From contig JAEDNL010000029.1 of assembly GCA_016302505.1 (NCBI GenBank), positions 1-16,285 on the forward strand: a DNA stretch of 16,285 bases. Direction: 5' to 3'. The translations under genes were made by a program, and so were the position numbers. This stretch comes from Bacilli bacterium. GTDB lineage: Bacteria; Bacillota_I; Bacilli_A; RF39; UBA660. Positions 6,788 to 14,999 of this stretch are shown one piece after another (the stretch's first letter is position 1; every line of letters begins with the position of its first letter). The notes under the pieces are model-generated. The model was not told the origin of the DNA. It did not search any database and saw only the letters and a program-made list of their open reading frames with translations.

Positions 6788-6816
6788 TTTACAAACATAT
6801 GTACTTATTATATAAT
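6788..6816 (+). promoter_or_regulatory. uvrA promoter P1 (sigma-A type)
   Basis: TTTACA (6788-6793), a 17-base spacer and TATAAT (6811-6816), near consensus. A LexA-like palindrome lies over the -35 edge and the spacer. Confidence 0.6.
6792..6805. promoter_or_regulatory. Candidate degenerate LexA (SOS) operator at uvrA
   Basis: CAAACATATGTACT matches 11 of 14 positions of the Gram-positive LexA/DinR box CGAACRNRYGTTYG, including the central AACATATGT core. It lies between the -35 and -10 of promoter P1, where a repressor would block RNA polymerase. UvrA is a classic LexA-regulated repair gene in Bacillus. Mismatches in the outer GAAC/GTTC bases mean binding would be weak or the consensus of this lineage differs. 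Confidence 0.4.
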
Positions 6817-6820
6817 TGTT

Positions 6821-6850
6821 TTGGTAATTGTATTTTATTTGTAGTATAAT
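6821..6850 (+). promoter_or_regulatory. uvrA promoter P2 (sigma-A type)
   Basis: TTGGTA (6821-6826), an 18-base spacer and TATAAT (6845-6850). It lies downstream of P1 and of the LexA-like box, so it could give unregulated basal expression. The expected leader is about 30 bases, with GAGGTG at 6880-6885. Confidence 0.55.
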
Positions 6851-6889
6851 ATGTTTACTTTTAGTGATTACTAATATTAGAGGTGAATT

Positions 6890-9703
6890 ATGGATAAAAT
6901 TGTTATTAAAAATGCAAGAGAAAATAATTTAAAAAATATAAGTTTAGAACTTCCTAAAAATAAATTAATAGTTATGACTGGAGTATCAGGTAGTGGAAAA
7001 AGTAGTCTTGCTTTTGACACTATATATGCTGAAGGACAAAGAAGATATGTTGAGAGTTTAAGTGCTTATGCAAGACAATTTTTAGGTAATATGAGTAAAG
7101 CCAAAGTTGATTCAATAGAAGGACTTAGTCCTAGTATAAGCATTGATCAAAAATCAACTAATAAGAATCCTAGAAGTACAGTAGGTACGATTACTGAGAT
7201 ATATGATTATCTTAGACTTTTGTATGCAAGAATAGGTGTTCCTTATTGTCCTAATCATAATATACCAGTCACTACTCAAAGTATAGAAGAGATGACAAAT
7301 AAAGTATTAGAGTATGAAAAAGGTACTAAAATAGAAATAATGTCACCAGTAATACATGGAGAGAAAGGTACTCAAAAAGATTTATTAGACTCACTTGTTA
7401 AAGATGGATTTGTAAGAGCTAGAATAGATGGTGAAGTAAGAGATTTAAATGAAGAGATAACACTTGAAAAAAATATTAAACATAGAATAGATGTTATTGT
7501 TGATAGATTAGTACTTAAAGAAGAATCAAGAAGTAGAATATTTGAAGCTATTGAGACTTCTGTAAAACTATCTAAAGGAAAAGTAGTTATTAATATAATT
7601 GGAGATAAAGAAATAGTATTTAGTGAAAATTATGCTTGTCCTTTATGTGATTTTAGTTTACCTGAACTTGAACCTAGACTATTTTCGTTTAATAGTCCAT
7701 ATGGAGCATGTCCTGATTGTAAAGGCCTTGGTGTTAAAAAACATATAGATGAAGATATATTAATACCTGATAAAAATTTATCTATTATGGATGGAGCTGT
7801 AACTTCATTTCAAAGTGGGGAAACATTAAATATATATTTTAAAAAACTTAGTTTAGTCGCCAAGTATTATAATATAGATTTATATAAACCAGTTAAAGAA
7901 TTAACTAGAAAAGAACTTGATATTATACTTTATGGAAGCAAAGAAAAACTTGATTTATCCTTAACTACTCGTAGTGGTAGTGTATTAAAAAGTTATGATT
8001 ATTTTGAAGGAATTATATCAAATTTAGAAAGAAGATATATAGAAACGGTATCACCATCAATAAGAGAATGGATAGAAAGATATATGACTGAACTTCCATG
8101 TCCTAGTTGTCATACTGCTAGACTAAGAGATGATGTGTTAACTGTTAAAATTAAAAATAAAAATATATTTGAAATAACTAATATGAGTATTAAAGACTTA
8201 ATAGAATTTTTAGATAATTTAAAACTTAATAGTCATGAAATTGAAATATCTTCATTAATAATTAAAGAGATAAAAGAAAGATTAATATTTTTAAAGAATG
8301 TTGGTCTTGAATATTTAACTTTATCAAGGAATGCATCTACTCTAAGTGGCGGAGAGGCACAAAGAATTAGACTTGCTACTCAAATAGGTAGTAGACTTTC
8401 GGGTATTCTTTATGTACTTGATGAACCATCAATTGGTCTTCATCAAAGAGATAATGAAAAACTAATTGAATCATTAAAAGAAATGAGAGATTTAGGTAAC
8501 ACTTTAATAGTAGTAGAACATGATACGGATACTATGCTTGCTGCTGACTACATAGTAGATATTGGACCTAATGCCGGTAGTGAAGGTGGATATTTAGTAT
8601 GTGAAGGTAGTGTGGAAGATATTATGAATTGTGATAAATCTATTACTGGAAAATATTTAAGTGGAAAAGAAAAAATAGAAATACCTAATAAAAGAAGAAA
8701 AGGAAATGGTAAAAGTATTAAATTAACTGGATGTACAGAAAATAACTTAAAAAATATTAAAGTAGAATTTCCTTTAGGTAAATTTATTTGCGTTACAGGT
8801 GTTTCTGGTAGTGGTAAAAGTACTTTAGTAAATGAAATACTTGGTAAAATATTATATAACAAAATATATAATACTAAAGATAAACCTGGTAAATATAAAA
8901 CTATTAAAGGATTAGAAAATATAGATAAAGTAGTTAATATAAGTCAAGATCCAATTGGTAGAACACCTAGAAGTAATCCTGCGACTTATGTTGGAGTTTT
9001 TGATTCTATAAGAGATGTTTTTGCTCAAACAAAAGAATCTAAAATAAGGGGATATGATAAGAGCAGATTTAGTTTTAATGTAAAAGGTGGAAGATGTGAA
9101 GCATGTAATGGAGATGGACTTAAAAAAATAGAAATGCATTTTTTACCAGATGTATATGTACCATGTGATGTATGTAATGCGACTAGATATAACAAAGAAA
9201 CATTAAAAATTAAATTTAAAGGATATAATATATCAGAAGTATTAAATTTAACTATTAGTGATGCTTTAAAAGTATTTGAAAATGTACCTAAAGTATATAA
9301 AACATTAAAGATAATGGAAGAAGTAGGACTTGGTTATGTTAAACTTGGACAAAATGCAGTTACATTAAGTGGTGGAGAAGCATCAAGAGTTAAACTTGCT
9401 AAAGAACTACAAAAGAAACCTACTGGTAAAAGTATATTCATTCTTGATGAACCATCAACTGGACTTCATCAAGATGATATTAAAAGGTTATTATTAATAT
9501 TAAATAGAATAGTTGATAATGGAGATACAGTAATAGTAATAGAACATAATTTAGATATAATAGCTCAAGCTGATTATTTAATAGATTTAGGACCAGAAGG
9601 TGGAGAAGGTGGTGGAACTGTAGTAGCTTGCGGAACACCTGAAGAAGTAAGTAAATGCAAAGAATCATATACAGGCTATTATTTAAATAAAAAATTATGG
9701 TAA
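6890..9703 (+). CDS. uvrA: Excinuclease ABC subunit A
   Basis: UvrA is the damage-recognising ATPase of nucleotide excision repair; its dimer loads UvrB onto lesions. At 937 residues it has the normal length. Two ABC modules are complete: Walker A GVSGSGKSS at 31-39 and GVSGSGKST at 637-645; signatures LSGGEAQ at 485 and LSGGEAS at 826; Walker B VLDEPS around Asp511 and ILDEPS around Asp853. Zinc-binding pairs are CPLC at 250-253 with CPDC at 274-277, and CEAC at 736-739 with CDVC at 759-762. KIEMHFLPDVYVPC between the last two is a UvrA hallmark. The start is set by GAGGTG four bases upstream of the ATG. uvrB, often the partner in an operon, is not adjacent. Two promoters and a possible LexA site lie upstream, and a strong terminator follows. 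Confidence 0.98.
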   Translation: MDKIVIKNARENNLKNISLELPKNKLIVMTGVSGSGKSSLAFDTIYAEGQRRYVESLSAYARQFLGNMSKAKVDSIEGLSPSISIDQKSTNKNPRSTVGTITEIYDYLRLLYARIGVPYCPNHNIPVTTQSIEEMTNKVLEYEKGTKIEIMSPVIHGEKGTQKDLLDSLVKDGFVRARIDGEVRDLNEEITLEKNIKHRIDVIVDRLVLKEESRSRIFEAIETSVKLSKGKVVINIIGDKEIVFSENYACPLCDFSLPELEPRLFSFNSPYGACPDCKGLGVKKHIDEDILIPDKNLSIMDGAVTSFQSGETLNIYFKKLSLVAKYYNIDLYKPVKELTRKELDIILYGSKEKLDLSLTTRSGSVLKSYDYFEGIISNLERRYIETVSPSIREWIERYMTELPCPSCHTARLRDDVLTVKIKNKNIFEITNMSIKDLIEFLDNLKLNSHEIEISSLIIKEIKERLIFLKNVGLEYLTLSRNASTLSGGEAQRIRLATQIGSRLSGILYVLDEPSIGLHQRDNEKLIESLKEMRDLGNTLIVVEHDTDTMLAADYIVDIGPNAGSEGGYLVCEGSVEDIMNCDKSITGKYLSGKEKIEIPNKRRKGNGKSIKLTGCTENNLKNIKVEFPLGKFICVTGVSGSGKSTLVNEILGKILYNKIYNTKDKPGKYKTIKGLENIDKVVNISQDPIGRTPRSNPATYVGVFDSIRDVFAQTKESKIRGYDKSRFSFNVKGGRCEACNGDGLKKIEMHFLPDVYVPCDVCNATRYNKETLKIKFKGYNISEVLNLTISDALKVFENVPKVYKTLKIMEEVGLGYVKLGQNAVTLSGGEASRVKLAKELQKKPTGKSIFILDEPSTGLHQDDIKRLLLILNRIVDNGDTVIVIEHNLDIIAQADYLIDLGPEGGEGGGTVVACGTPEEVSKCKESYTGYYLNKKLW

Positions 9704-9719
9704 AATCATTATGCAAATT

Positions 9720-9752
9720 AGTAACATTTTATATAAAAGTGTTGCTTTTTTT
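9720..9752 (+). terminator. Rho-independent terminator after uvrA
   Basis: AGTAACATTTT (9720-9730) pairs with AAAGTGTTGCT (9736-9746) as an 11-bp stem with two G-T wobbles around a five-base loop, followed by Ts to 9752. The descending arm also contains the -35 of the next gene's promoter. Confidence 0.75.
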
Positions 9753-9770
9753 ATTGATTTATGGTAAAAT
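9742..9770 (+). promoter_or_regulatory. Promoter with extended -10 for the gene at 9805
   Basis: TTGCTT (9742-9747), a 17-base spacer and TAAAAT (9765-9770), with TGG directly before the -10. The -35 is part of the uvrA terminator stem. The leader is about 28 bases and contains AGGAGA (9793-9798). Confidence 0.55.
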
Positions 9771-9804
9771 AAGCGCAATTTCAAAGGGGTTTAGGAGAAA
9801 AAAT

Positions 9805-11295
9805 ATGAATAGTGATGATTTTTATAAAAGATTAAAAGAAGATAGAGATAAACTTAAGTACTTATCATATATCAATATTGATACATCTGAATATAATAGT
9901 AGATTAAAAATATTAGAACAAGATATTCAAAAGAAAGAAAAAGAAACTAATGAAAAATATACATCTCCATTATTAGAATTAATGATTGAAAATCTATATA
10001 AAAATGCTTTAATGAGACTTAGATTGATAGAGTGTGAGTTTATAAATTATAATGAATATCTAGATACTTGTTTATTAATAGAAAAAATATCTTATGCTGT
10101 TAATAGTGGAAATATCGATAAAAATGAACTTAATGATTTAACGAATAATATTATAAATATATTAGAAAGTAATTATAATTTTGATAAAGAAACTTTAAAT
10201 AATTTATATTCTATTTGTTTTAAATTAATGCAGTTGGAAATTAATGTTAATTCTAGAAGTAATATAATGATGTATTCTAAGAATAATAAGTCTTTAAGAC
10301 ATTATTTAAAAAATAGATTAGAGAATGAAATATTAATGAGTGAGAAAGTTTCTCCTAGCGAATGTGATATTGCTAAAAAATGTACAAGCTCTCTTGGTGA
10401 TAAGATTATTAATGAGGAAAATGTAAGTGAAGTTACTAATGAAAATATTAAAAATGAAGTAATGGATGAATTAAAAGATTTTTTAAGACAAATTAATAAA
10501 AATAATCAAAAGATAGAGAATCTTACTAAACATAAAAGTAAACACAATCCTGTAACTGTTAGTATAATAACTTATGCATCTATTTTAGCAGTAGCAGCTA
10601 GTGTTATAGGATTAGCATGTAAAAATTCTATATCACATGAATATTTAACTGATAAAGTATCTATTACATCTGGTAAAGTAACTGAAGATGAAAAATATAT
10701 GCCTAAGATTAAACATGGATATCAAGAACTAGTGCTTGAAACATATCCATGGAATGATTTAGGAAATGGAACTTCGGTTAAAAAAGAAGTATCATATGAT
10801 GTTACTGGTAGTGATATAAACAAAGATAATTATGAGGATGCAGACTTATCAAAATATAAAAAAACTATTAGAGAGATAAAAGCATCTGATAGAATATTTG
10901 ATACTAATATTGGTGAAGATGTTAAGAGAAGTTTCGTTACTTTAAAACAAAATAGTAGTGAAGAGAAAGTTAGATTTGATGGTTTAACATTTTATATCTA
11001 TATGTTCTTAGGTAGTCTTAGTGGTATATTTACTTTATTACTAGCAGGTGGTATATATGAAGCAGTAACTGGTGAGTATATTAAAGATTTAACTCATGAA
11101 GCATATAGAAGAATTAAGAATGGTGAAGTTAGTCAAGAAGAAATAGTAACTTGCGAAAACTATACTAAAAAATATTTAAAACTTATGGAAGAAAATGAAG
11201 AAATCAAAAAAAGATTTATGGAAAAATATAATAAGTATTGTGAGATAATAGATCTCGATGAATTAAAAAATGAATATAATAGAATTATAAAATAG
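9805..11295 (+). CDS. Unrecognised protein with two membrane segments and N-terminal helical domain
   Basis: A 496-residue protein that I cannot assign. Residues 1-240 are soluble, Lys/Glu/Asn/Leu-rich and probably helical or coiled-coil; there is no signal peptide. A first membrane segment spans about 250-272, then a domain of about 120 residues (273-393), a second membrane segment at about 395-417, and a charged helical tail to 496. This suggests a protein with both ends in the cytoplasm and one extracytoplasmic domain. The frame stays open back to an ATG at 9697 inside uvrA, but AGGAGA (9793-9798) six bases before ATG 9805 and a promoter and terminator in between show that 9805 is the start. 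It is transcribed alone; nothing in the context gives a function. Confidence 0.75.
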   Translation: MNSDDFYKRLKEDRDKLKYLSYINIDTSEYNSRLKILEQDIQKKEKETNEKYTSPLLELMIENLYKNALMRLRLIECEFINYNEYLDTCLLIEKISYAVNSGNIDKNELNDLTNNIINILESNYNFDKETLNNLYSICFKLMQLEINVNSRSNIMMYSKNNKSLRHYLKNRLENEILMSEKVSPSECDIAKKCTSSLGDKIINEENVSEVTNENIKNEVMDELKDFLRQINKNNQKIENLTKHKSKHNPVTVSIITYASILAVAASVIGLACKNSISHEYLTDKVSITSGKVTEDEKYMPKIKHGYQELVLETYPWNDLGNGTSVKKEVSYDVTGSDINKDNYEDADLSKYKKTIREIKASDRIFDTNIGEDVKRSFVTLKQNSSEEKVRFDGLTFYIYMFLGSLSGIFTLLLAGGIYEAVTGEYIKDLTHEAYRRIKNGEVSQEEIVTCENYTKKYLKLMEENEEIKKRFMEKYNKYCEIIDLDELKNEYNRIIK

Positions 11296-11326
11296 TTAAA
11301 GAGTATCTTTAATTATTTTTATTTTT
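11293..11326 (+). terminator. Hairpin terminator after the 9805 gene
   Basis: TTAAAGA (11296-11302) pairs with TCTTTAA (11306-11312) around a three-base loop. The stem extends to ten pairs (11293-11315) with one wobble, and a T-rich tract interrupted by single A's follows. Confidence 0.6.
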
Positions 11327-11336
11327 ATGATAAAAT
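11308..11336 (+). promoter_or_regulatory. lepA promoter with extended -10, giving a leaderless transcript
   Basis: TTTAAT (11308-11313), a 17-base spacer and TAAAAT (11331-11336), preceded by TGA. The -10 ends seven bases before the lepA ATG, so the predicted transcription start coincides with the start codon. The -35 lies in the terminator arm of the preceding gene. Confidence 0.55.
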
Positions 11337-11343
11337 CATATTT

Positions 11344-13128
11344 ATGAAACAGGAAAATATTAGAAATTTTTGTATAATAGCGCATATAGATCATGGTAAA
11401 AGTACTCTTGCTGATAGAATACTTGATGTTTGTCATGCAGTAACTGAACGTGAAAAAAAATCTCAAATACTTGATTCAATGGATCTTGAACGTGAACGTG
11501 GTATAACTATAAAATTAAATGCAGTTGAACTTAAATACAAAGAACATATTCTTCATTTAATAGATACCCCAGGACATGTAGACTTTAGTTATGAGGTAAG
11601 TCGTAGTTTAGCAGCTTGTGAAGGAGCAATTCTTGTTGTTGATGCAACTCAAGGAATAGAGGCACAAACACTTGCTAATTTGTATTTAGCACTTGATGCT
11701 AATCTTAAAATAATACCAGTTATTAATAAAATTGATTTACCAAATGCTGACCCTGAAAGAGTTAAAGATGAACTTGTAAATACTATTGGATTTGATAGAG
11801 ATGAAATAATATTATGTTCTGGTAAAACAGGTGAAGGAGTAGTTGAACTACTTGATGCTGTTGTTGATAGAATACCTAGCCCTAAAAGTGAAAGTGATGA
11901 CTTAAGAGCATTAATATTTGATAGTTATTTTGATCCATATAAAGGAGTAGTAATTCTAGTTAGAATATTTGATGGTGAACTTAAAGTGGGAGATAAAATA
12001 CACTTTATTAATAGTGGAGCTGATTATGAAGTCTTAGAACTTGGAAAACACACTCCTCATGAAATAAAAAAAGATAAGTTATGTGCAGGAGAAGTTGGCT
12101 TTATATCTGCCTCTATTAAAAGCATTGAAGAAGTTGAAGTTGGAGACACAATTTGTCTTACTAATAAAATAGTTAAACCTCTACCTGGATATAAACCTAT
12201 GAAACCAATGGTATTTTCAGGTATTTATCCAATTGATAGTACTAAGTATAATGCATTAAAAGAAGCTTTATTAAAGCTTAAATTAAGTGATGCTGCATTA
12301 ACATTTGAACCAGAAACTTCTATAGCATTAGGTTTTGGATTTAGATGTGGTTTCTTAGGTCTTCTTCATATGGAAATAATACAAGAGAGAATAGAGCGTG
12401 AATTTAATATAGATATTATTGCTACTAGTCCATCTGTTATATATGAAGTTATATTGAGTGATGGTTCCGTAGTTAATGTAGACTCTCCATCTAAAATGCC
12501 AGATCCTGGTAAGATTAGTAAAGTATTAGAACCATTTGTTAAAGCAAATATATATGTTCCAAGTGAATATGTAGGACCAATAATGGAACTTTGTCAAGAC
12601 AAGAGAGGTGTATATAAAAACATATCATATTTAGATGAAACAAGAGTTAATGTTACATATGAACTTCCTTTAAGCGAAATTGTATATGACTTTTTTGATA
12701 AATTAAAAAGTTATACTAAAGGATATGCATCTTTTGATTATGATTTTATAGGTAATAGAGAGAGTAAATTAGTAAAAATGGATATATTATTAAATGGAGA
12801 TATTATTGATGCTTTAAGTGTAATTGTACATAAAGACTTTGCATATAAAAGAGGAAAAGTAATATGTGAAAACTTAAAGAAAATAATACCAAGACAAATG
12901 TTTCAAGTACCTATTCAAGCTTGTATAGGAGCTAAAGTAATAGCAAGAGAAGATATATCAGCAATGAAAAAGAATGTACTTGCTAAATGTTATGGTGGAG
13001 ATGTATCTAGAAAAAGAAAATTATTAGAGAAACAAAAAGAAGGTAAAAAAAGAATGAAACAAGTTGGTTCTGTTTCTATACCACAAGAAGCGTTTTTAAC
13101 TATATTAAGTACTGATGCAAAAGAGTAA
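11344..13128 (+). CDS. lepA: Elongation factor 4 (LepA), translational GTPase
   Basis: LepA/EF4 is a ribosome-associated GTPase that acts on translocating or stalled ribosomes and in initiation or biogenesis. Seen here (594 residues, normal length): P-loop AHIDHGKST at 13-21, DMERERGI-type switch I (DLERERGITIK), DTPGH at 74-78, NKID at 128-131, SGKTGEG as G5, FGFRCGFLGLLHMEIIQERI, and the LepA-specific C-terminal domain with AKCYGGDVSRKRKLLEKQK and VGSVSIPQEAFL. The ATG at 11344 is the only possible start, because the frame has a stop at 11293-11295 and no start codon between. There is no Shine-Dalgarno sequence upstream, and the -10 element ends seven bases before the ATG, so the mRNA is probably leaderless. 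It converges on a minus-strand gene with no gap. Confidence 0.98.
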   Translation: MKQENIRNFCIIAHIDHGKSTLADRILDVCHAVTEREKKSQILDSMDLERERGITIKLNAVELKYKEHILHLIDTPGHVDFSYEVSRSLAACEGAILVVDATQGIEAQTLANLYLALDANLKIIPVINKIDLPNADPERVKDELVNTIGFDRDEIILCSGKTGEGVVELLDAVVDRIPSPKSESDDLRALIFDSYFDPYKGVVILVRIFDGELKVGDKIHFINSGADYEVLELGKHTPHEIKKDKLCAGEVGFISASIKSIEEVEVGDTICLTNKIVKPLPGYKPMKPMVFSGIYPIDSTKYNALKEALLKLKLSDAALTFEPETSIALGFGFRCGFLGLLHMEIIQERIEREFNIDIIATSPSVIYEVILSDGSVVNVDSPSKMPDPGKISKVLEPFVKANIYVPSEYVGPIMELCQDKRGVYKNISYLDETRVNVTYELPLSEIVYDFFDKLKSYTKGYASFDYDFIGNRESKLVKMDILLNGDIIDALSVIVHKDFAYKRGKVICENLKKIIPRQMFQVPIQACIGAKVIAREDISAMKKNVLAKCYGGDVSRKRKLLEKQKEGKKRMKQVGSVSIPQEAFLTILSTDAKE

Positions 13129-13380
13129 TTATTGAAAGAAAGTTAAGTTATCATTATTATAAGTAATATTTTTATTTACTTTTAATGGCTTGCTTTCTTT
13201 TATTTCATCTATTAATTCATTTTTGGGTTTTTTAAATAAAGACTTTTCATGATTAAAGTATGGTCTTACTTCTTTATAAACTGGAATACTTTTTTTTATT
13301 ATATTTAATGTTTTATTAGTATTAGCAGCAATACTTGATATATTAATTGTTTTTAAAAGACTTGATATATTTAATTTCAT
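13129..13380 (-). CDS. Small YqfQ/VrrA-like protein (tentative)
   Basis: An 83-residue basic protein starting MKLNISSLLKTI. The segment N-T-x-K-T-L-N-I-I-x-x-x-I-P-V-Y-K-E-V-R-P (about 21-41) recalls the YqfQ-like family of Firmicutes (n-T-q-k-x-l-x-x-x-x-x-x-P-x-x-x-x-x-x-P); this is recognition by pattern only. The tail is Lys/Asn-rich and hydrophilic. The frame extends to a GTG at 13389, but that codon is part of the AGGTGA ribosome binding site (13391-13386), five bases before the ATG at 13380, so the ATG is preferred. Its stop codon directly abuts that of lepA (TAATTA at 13126-13131). Confidence 0.6.
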   Translation of the reverse strand: MKLNISSLLKTINISSIAANTNKTLNIIKKSIPVYKEVRPYFNHEKSLFKKPKNELIDEIKESKPLKVNKNITYNNDNLTFFQ

Positions 13381-13396
13381 ATATGTCACCTAATAT

Positions 13397-13426
13397 AGTA
13401 TATGTAAATAAAAATAAAATAGTTAA
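13397..13426 (-). promoter_or_regulatory. Candidate promoter for the YqfQ-like gene
   Basis: On the minus strand, TTAACT (13426-13421), an 18-base spacer and TATACT (13402-13397). It lies back to back with the pilC promoter. Confidence 0.35.
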
Positions 13427-13433
13427 AAAGTAT

Positions 13434-13462
13434 TTTAAATTTTAAAAATAGTATGTTATAAT
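13434..13462 (+). promoter_or_regulatory. pilC-pilD promoter (extended -10)
   Basis: TTTAAA (13434-13439), a 17-base spacer and TATAAT (13457-13462), with TGT directly before the -10. The leader is about 26 bases, with GAGGGTGA at 13481-13488. Confidence 0.55.
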
Positions 13463-13494
13463 TTATATATAGAATAGTAAGAGGGTGATTTTAT

Positions 13495-14985
13495 ATGGCT
13501 GAAAATACTAATAATGTTAGTACACCTGTAAATGATGCAAGAGTACCAAATGTTAATGGTCAAACTAATGTTAATCAGACAGTACAAATGCCTACAGAAC
13601 AACCAAATGTTCAAGGACCTAGTATAAGTACTAGTAGTGTTCAAGAGAATAAACCTAATAATAAAAAAGTTAAGAAAATTAAGCAAGGTAAAATAGATGA
13701 AAGTACGCTTGTTGAAATTAAAATAGATCCAGATGGACCTGATGCAGTTAAAAGTGAAAAAAAACAAGCATATAGATATTTAGCTAGAAATAAAGAGGGA
13801 GTACTTATTAAAGATTATTTTTCTGCTCATTCTAAATATGATGTTTACTCATACTTAGTTGATCAAGGAATGACTGTTTATAATATAGAAACAAACTCTA
13901 TGATTAATTTCTTTAGAAAAGAGTCTCCAGTTGGTGCTGTTAAGATGAAAACTAAAGATTTAATATTTTGGTTAACACAATTATCTACTTATATTAAAGC
14001 AGGTATTCCACTTGCTGATGCTGTTAAAATACTAGCTCAACAAGATAAAAGAAAAAAATATAAACCAATATATGATTCATTAATATATGAACTTACTATG
14101 GGAGAATCATTCTCAGATGCTCTTGGAAAACAAGGGTCTGCATTTCCACAACTTTTAGTTAATATGATAAAATCAGCTGAAATGATTGGTAAAATAGAAG
14201 ATACATTAGATGAAATGGCTAATTATTATCAAGATATTGAAGATACTAAAAAAGCAGTTATAAGTGCAATTACATATCCAAGTATAGTTCTTATTTTTGC
14301 TGTTGGTGTAATAACATTTATGCTTGTATATATTATTCCTAAATTTAAAGATGTATTTGTATCTATGGGTGCTGAGATACCTGCAGTAACACAATTTGCT
14401 CTTAATTTATCAGCATTTATTATTAATAATTATATGACAATTATAATATTTATTGTTGCTTTTGTAGTTGTATTTATATTTGCATATAAGAAGATTAAAG
14501 TATTCAAAGTATTAATGCAAAAATTTAGTATGAAGTTACCTATTATTGGTAAACTTGTTATAGCAAAAGAAATGAGTATGTTTGCAAGTACATTTGCAAC
14601 TCTTACTAAAAATAGTGTAATGCTTACAGATTGTATGGAAATATTAAGAAAAATAACTTCTAATGAAATATATAAGGATATAATGAATAGAACAATAGAG
14701 AATCTTATTAAAGGTGATAAGATGAGTGAGACATTTAAAGATCACTGGGCTGTTCCTGATCTTGCTTTTTACATGATTCTTACAGGTGAAAATACTGGTG
14801 AACTTGGTAATATGCTTGAAAAAGTAGGAGAGTACTATTTAAAAGAGGAAAAAAACTTAGTTGGTCAAATTAAAACGTTTATAGAACCTGCGATGATTTT
14901 ATTTTTAGCAGTAGCTGTTGGATTTATTGTAATATCAGTACTTGTTCCAATGTTTGGTATGTATCAAACAGTTGCAGCTGGATAG
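13495..14985 (+). CDS. pilC: Type IV pilus/type II secretion inner-membrane platform protein (PilC/GspF)
   Basis: PilC/GspF proteins form the inner-membrane platform on which the assembly ATPase acts to polymerise pilins. Seen here (496 residues): an unusual 90-residue N-terminal extension rich in Asn, Gln, Pro and Val; then the family N-terminal domain (YRYLARNKEGVLIKDYFSAH, about 93-112); a first T2SSF domain from about 152 (FWLTQLSTYIKAGIPLADAV, with GESFSDAL); membrane segments at about 258-285 and 313-332; a second T2SSF domain from about 345 with MFASTFATLTKNSVMLTDCM and TGENTGELGNML; and a last membrane segment at about 462-485. The typical family length is about 400, so the extension is the oddity. 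It is followed 14 bases later by pilD. The pilB ATPase gene is not in the window. Confidence 0.93.
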   Translation: MAENTNNVSTPVNDARVPNVNGQTNVNQTVQMPTEQPNVQGPSISTSSVQENKPNNKKVKKIKQGKIDESTLVEIKIDPDGPDAVKSEKKQAYRYLARNKEGVLIKDYFSAHSKYDVYSYLVDQGMTVYNIETNSMINFFRKESPVGAVKMKTKDLIFWLTQLSTYIKAGIPLADAVKILAQQDKRKKYKPIYDSLIYELTMGESFSDALGKQGSAFPQLLVNMIKSAEMIGKIEDTLDEMANYYQDIEDTKKAVISAITYPSIVLIFAVGVITFMLVYIIPKFKDVFVSMGAEIPAVTQFALNLSAFIINNYMTIIIFIVAFVVVFIFAYKKIKVFKVLMQKFSMKLPIIGKLVIAKEMSMFASTFATLTKNSVMLTDCMEILRKITSNEIYKDIMNRTIENLIKGDKMSETFKDHWAVPDLAFYMILTGENTGELGNMLEKVGEYYLKEEKNLVGQIKTFIEPAMILFLAVAVGFIVISVLVPMFGMYQTVAAG

Positions 14986-14999
14986 TAAAAGGGGGAATT

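Noticed and set aside
8548..9716. Minus-strand open frames antisense to uvrA
   Set aside because: Shadows of the UvrA coding frame with biased composition and no initiation signals.
9697..9804. ATG inside uvrA as the start of the two-pass membrane protein
   Set aside because: A terminator, a promoter and a good ribosome binding site lie between it and ATG 9805; the extra 36 residues would be translated terminator sequence.
13381..13389. GTG start for the minus-strand small gene
   Set aside because: It coincides with the AGGTGA ribosome binding site serving ATG 13380.
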